NCBI GenBank assembly: GCA_020055645.1
Contig: CM034546.1
Span: 99,758,001-99,822,000 of the forward strand
Length of the DNA: 64,000 nt
Origin: Tomocerus qinae
Taxonomy: Eukaryota; Arthropoda; Collembola; Entomobryomorpha; Tomoceridae
Direction: 5' to 3'
Numbering within the stretch: position 1 is the stretch's first letter; every line of letters starts with the position of its first letter. This document shows positions 60,330-64,000 of this stretch, piece by piece. The notes beneath the pieces are model-generated. The model was given only the letters and a program-made list of their open reading frames with translations, was not told where the DNA came from and made no database searches. Made by a program: the position numbers and the translations under genes.

Positions 60330-60964
60330 TTTCGTAATTCTGTCACTTCCACTTCGCAAAAAAGTTATGACGCCCATCTAGCAAAAGTGAAGATTACAAG
60401 TAAGTTTCCAATTTTGTAGAGGAATATGAGATAAAAATATTTCATAGATTCTTGCTTGCATGTTTCCAGTAATAGAAAATCTTTGTGACATGCAAAAATG
60501 AAAAGTATGCCAACGTATACCTATTGAAGCATTTGCATCATGCACGCATTACTATTTTGGAAGGCAAAGCTCAAATGTATCGAAAGCAAAATCTCTATGA
60601 TTGTTCCCATTTAAGGCCAATGAAAACTTTGTTCAAATAGTAACTAATAATTGTTTACATGCTTAACAAAAAGTACAATAAAAAGCAGTTATACGGGCTA
60701 AGGCATATTTTATTTATTTTAATATAAAATGCGGATGACATGACAAGACATCAATTACATTATACCACAACTACTTTGCATTCAACACTACATATTCCCC
60801 ACTGCTGCACAATTGACCAATAAAAACGAATGATTAAATGGAGCAATGGGAAATGTTTTGATTAGTATATATCAACCATATAATAATAACCATATTAGAT
60901 AGGAGTTGGAATTTTGAAAGTAAACAATATTTATATTTAAATAATTGTAGATTTGTGTGAAGAA
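60330..60964. other. Intergenic; alpha-tubulin 3' end
   Basis: Two overlapping minus-strand AATAAA hexamers at 60709-60718 lie about 250 bases after the tubulin stop codon and are likely poly(A) signals. The protease promoter must lie in the left part. Confidence 0.5.
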
Positions 60965-63813
<2,849 letters not shown>

Positions 63814-64000
63814 TTTGAAATTGGAGAAAGATACAGCTAACTATGTACAATAAAGTTTTCAGTGAATTTGAAACTGGTGACTGGATGTAGTGAAAATTAA
63901 AAATTTGCACTGGAGAATCTAGAATGGAGAACCGAAAAAATTAGACGTCCGACTTTTAGTGAACGCAATGATACACTGAGTGGGAAAAACAATTTTCATA
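63814..64000 (-). promoter_or_regulatory. Alpha-tubulin leader and promoter start
   Basis: Sequence upstream of the tubulin ATG. It contains the 5' leader and perhaps the promoter, but the window ends before I can place a start site; no clear TATA box is seen. Confidence 0.35.

Overview
The window is nuclear DNA of an invertebrate animal, most likely an arthropod. It is AT-rich, has short GT-AG introns of about 50-100 bp in several genes, arthropod-type gene families (a CUB-trypsin protease, a Thr-rich surface protein) and many eukaryotic transposons (BEL/Pao retrotransposon, hAT-like and MULE-like MITEs, foldback elements). I cannot name the species. All splice models were made by eye from reading frame, GT-AG signals and family knowledge. 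Layout, left third: 1-9192 holds no gene I recognise. A minus-strand, intron-containing H2B variant with a ~200-residue tail lies at 9193-10511, with a TATA promoter and a 22-bp repeat block upstream. A ~185-190 bp satellite containing a hAT-like MITE follows (10897-12420). Then come two housekeeping genes head to head, NOP9 (minus) and CCT8 (plus), sharing a 486-bp spacer. Middle third (19.2-46.9 kb) is mostly mobile DNA. A 7.8-kb element with 97-bp inverted termini and a 13-15 bp flanking direct repeat carries a decayed transposase-like gene, a small zinc-binding ORF, a foldback insertion and two tandem arrays whose units are themselves palindromic. To its right a BEL/Pao retrotransposon, whose left end carries an extra full-length inverted LTR, is inserted in an older inverted repeat; its integrase is split by a later 1.18-kb element. 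More copies of that element, several MITEs, a 65-bp minisatellite, an unrecognised spliced ORF set and an orphan RING-finger gene complete this part. Right third: a 13-exon cytosolic-type aldehyde dehydrogenase (plus), a Thr-rich single-pass membrane protein (minus), a secreted CUB-trypsin protease (minus) and an alpha-tubulin gene (minus). These genes do not form a pathway; they are independent eukaryotic transcription units. The only evident shared regulation is the NOP9/CCT8 divergent promoter. The most unusual structures are the inverted-LTR BEL element, the large TIR element with its palindromic satellites, the long-tailed H2B variant and the orphan ORFs at 35.8-40.3 kb and 44.8-45.8 kb.
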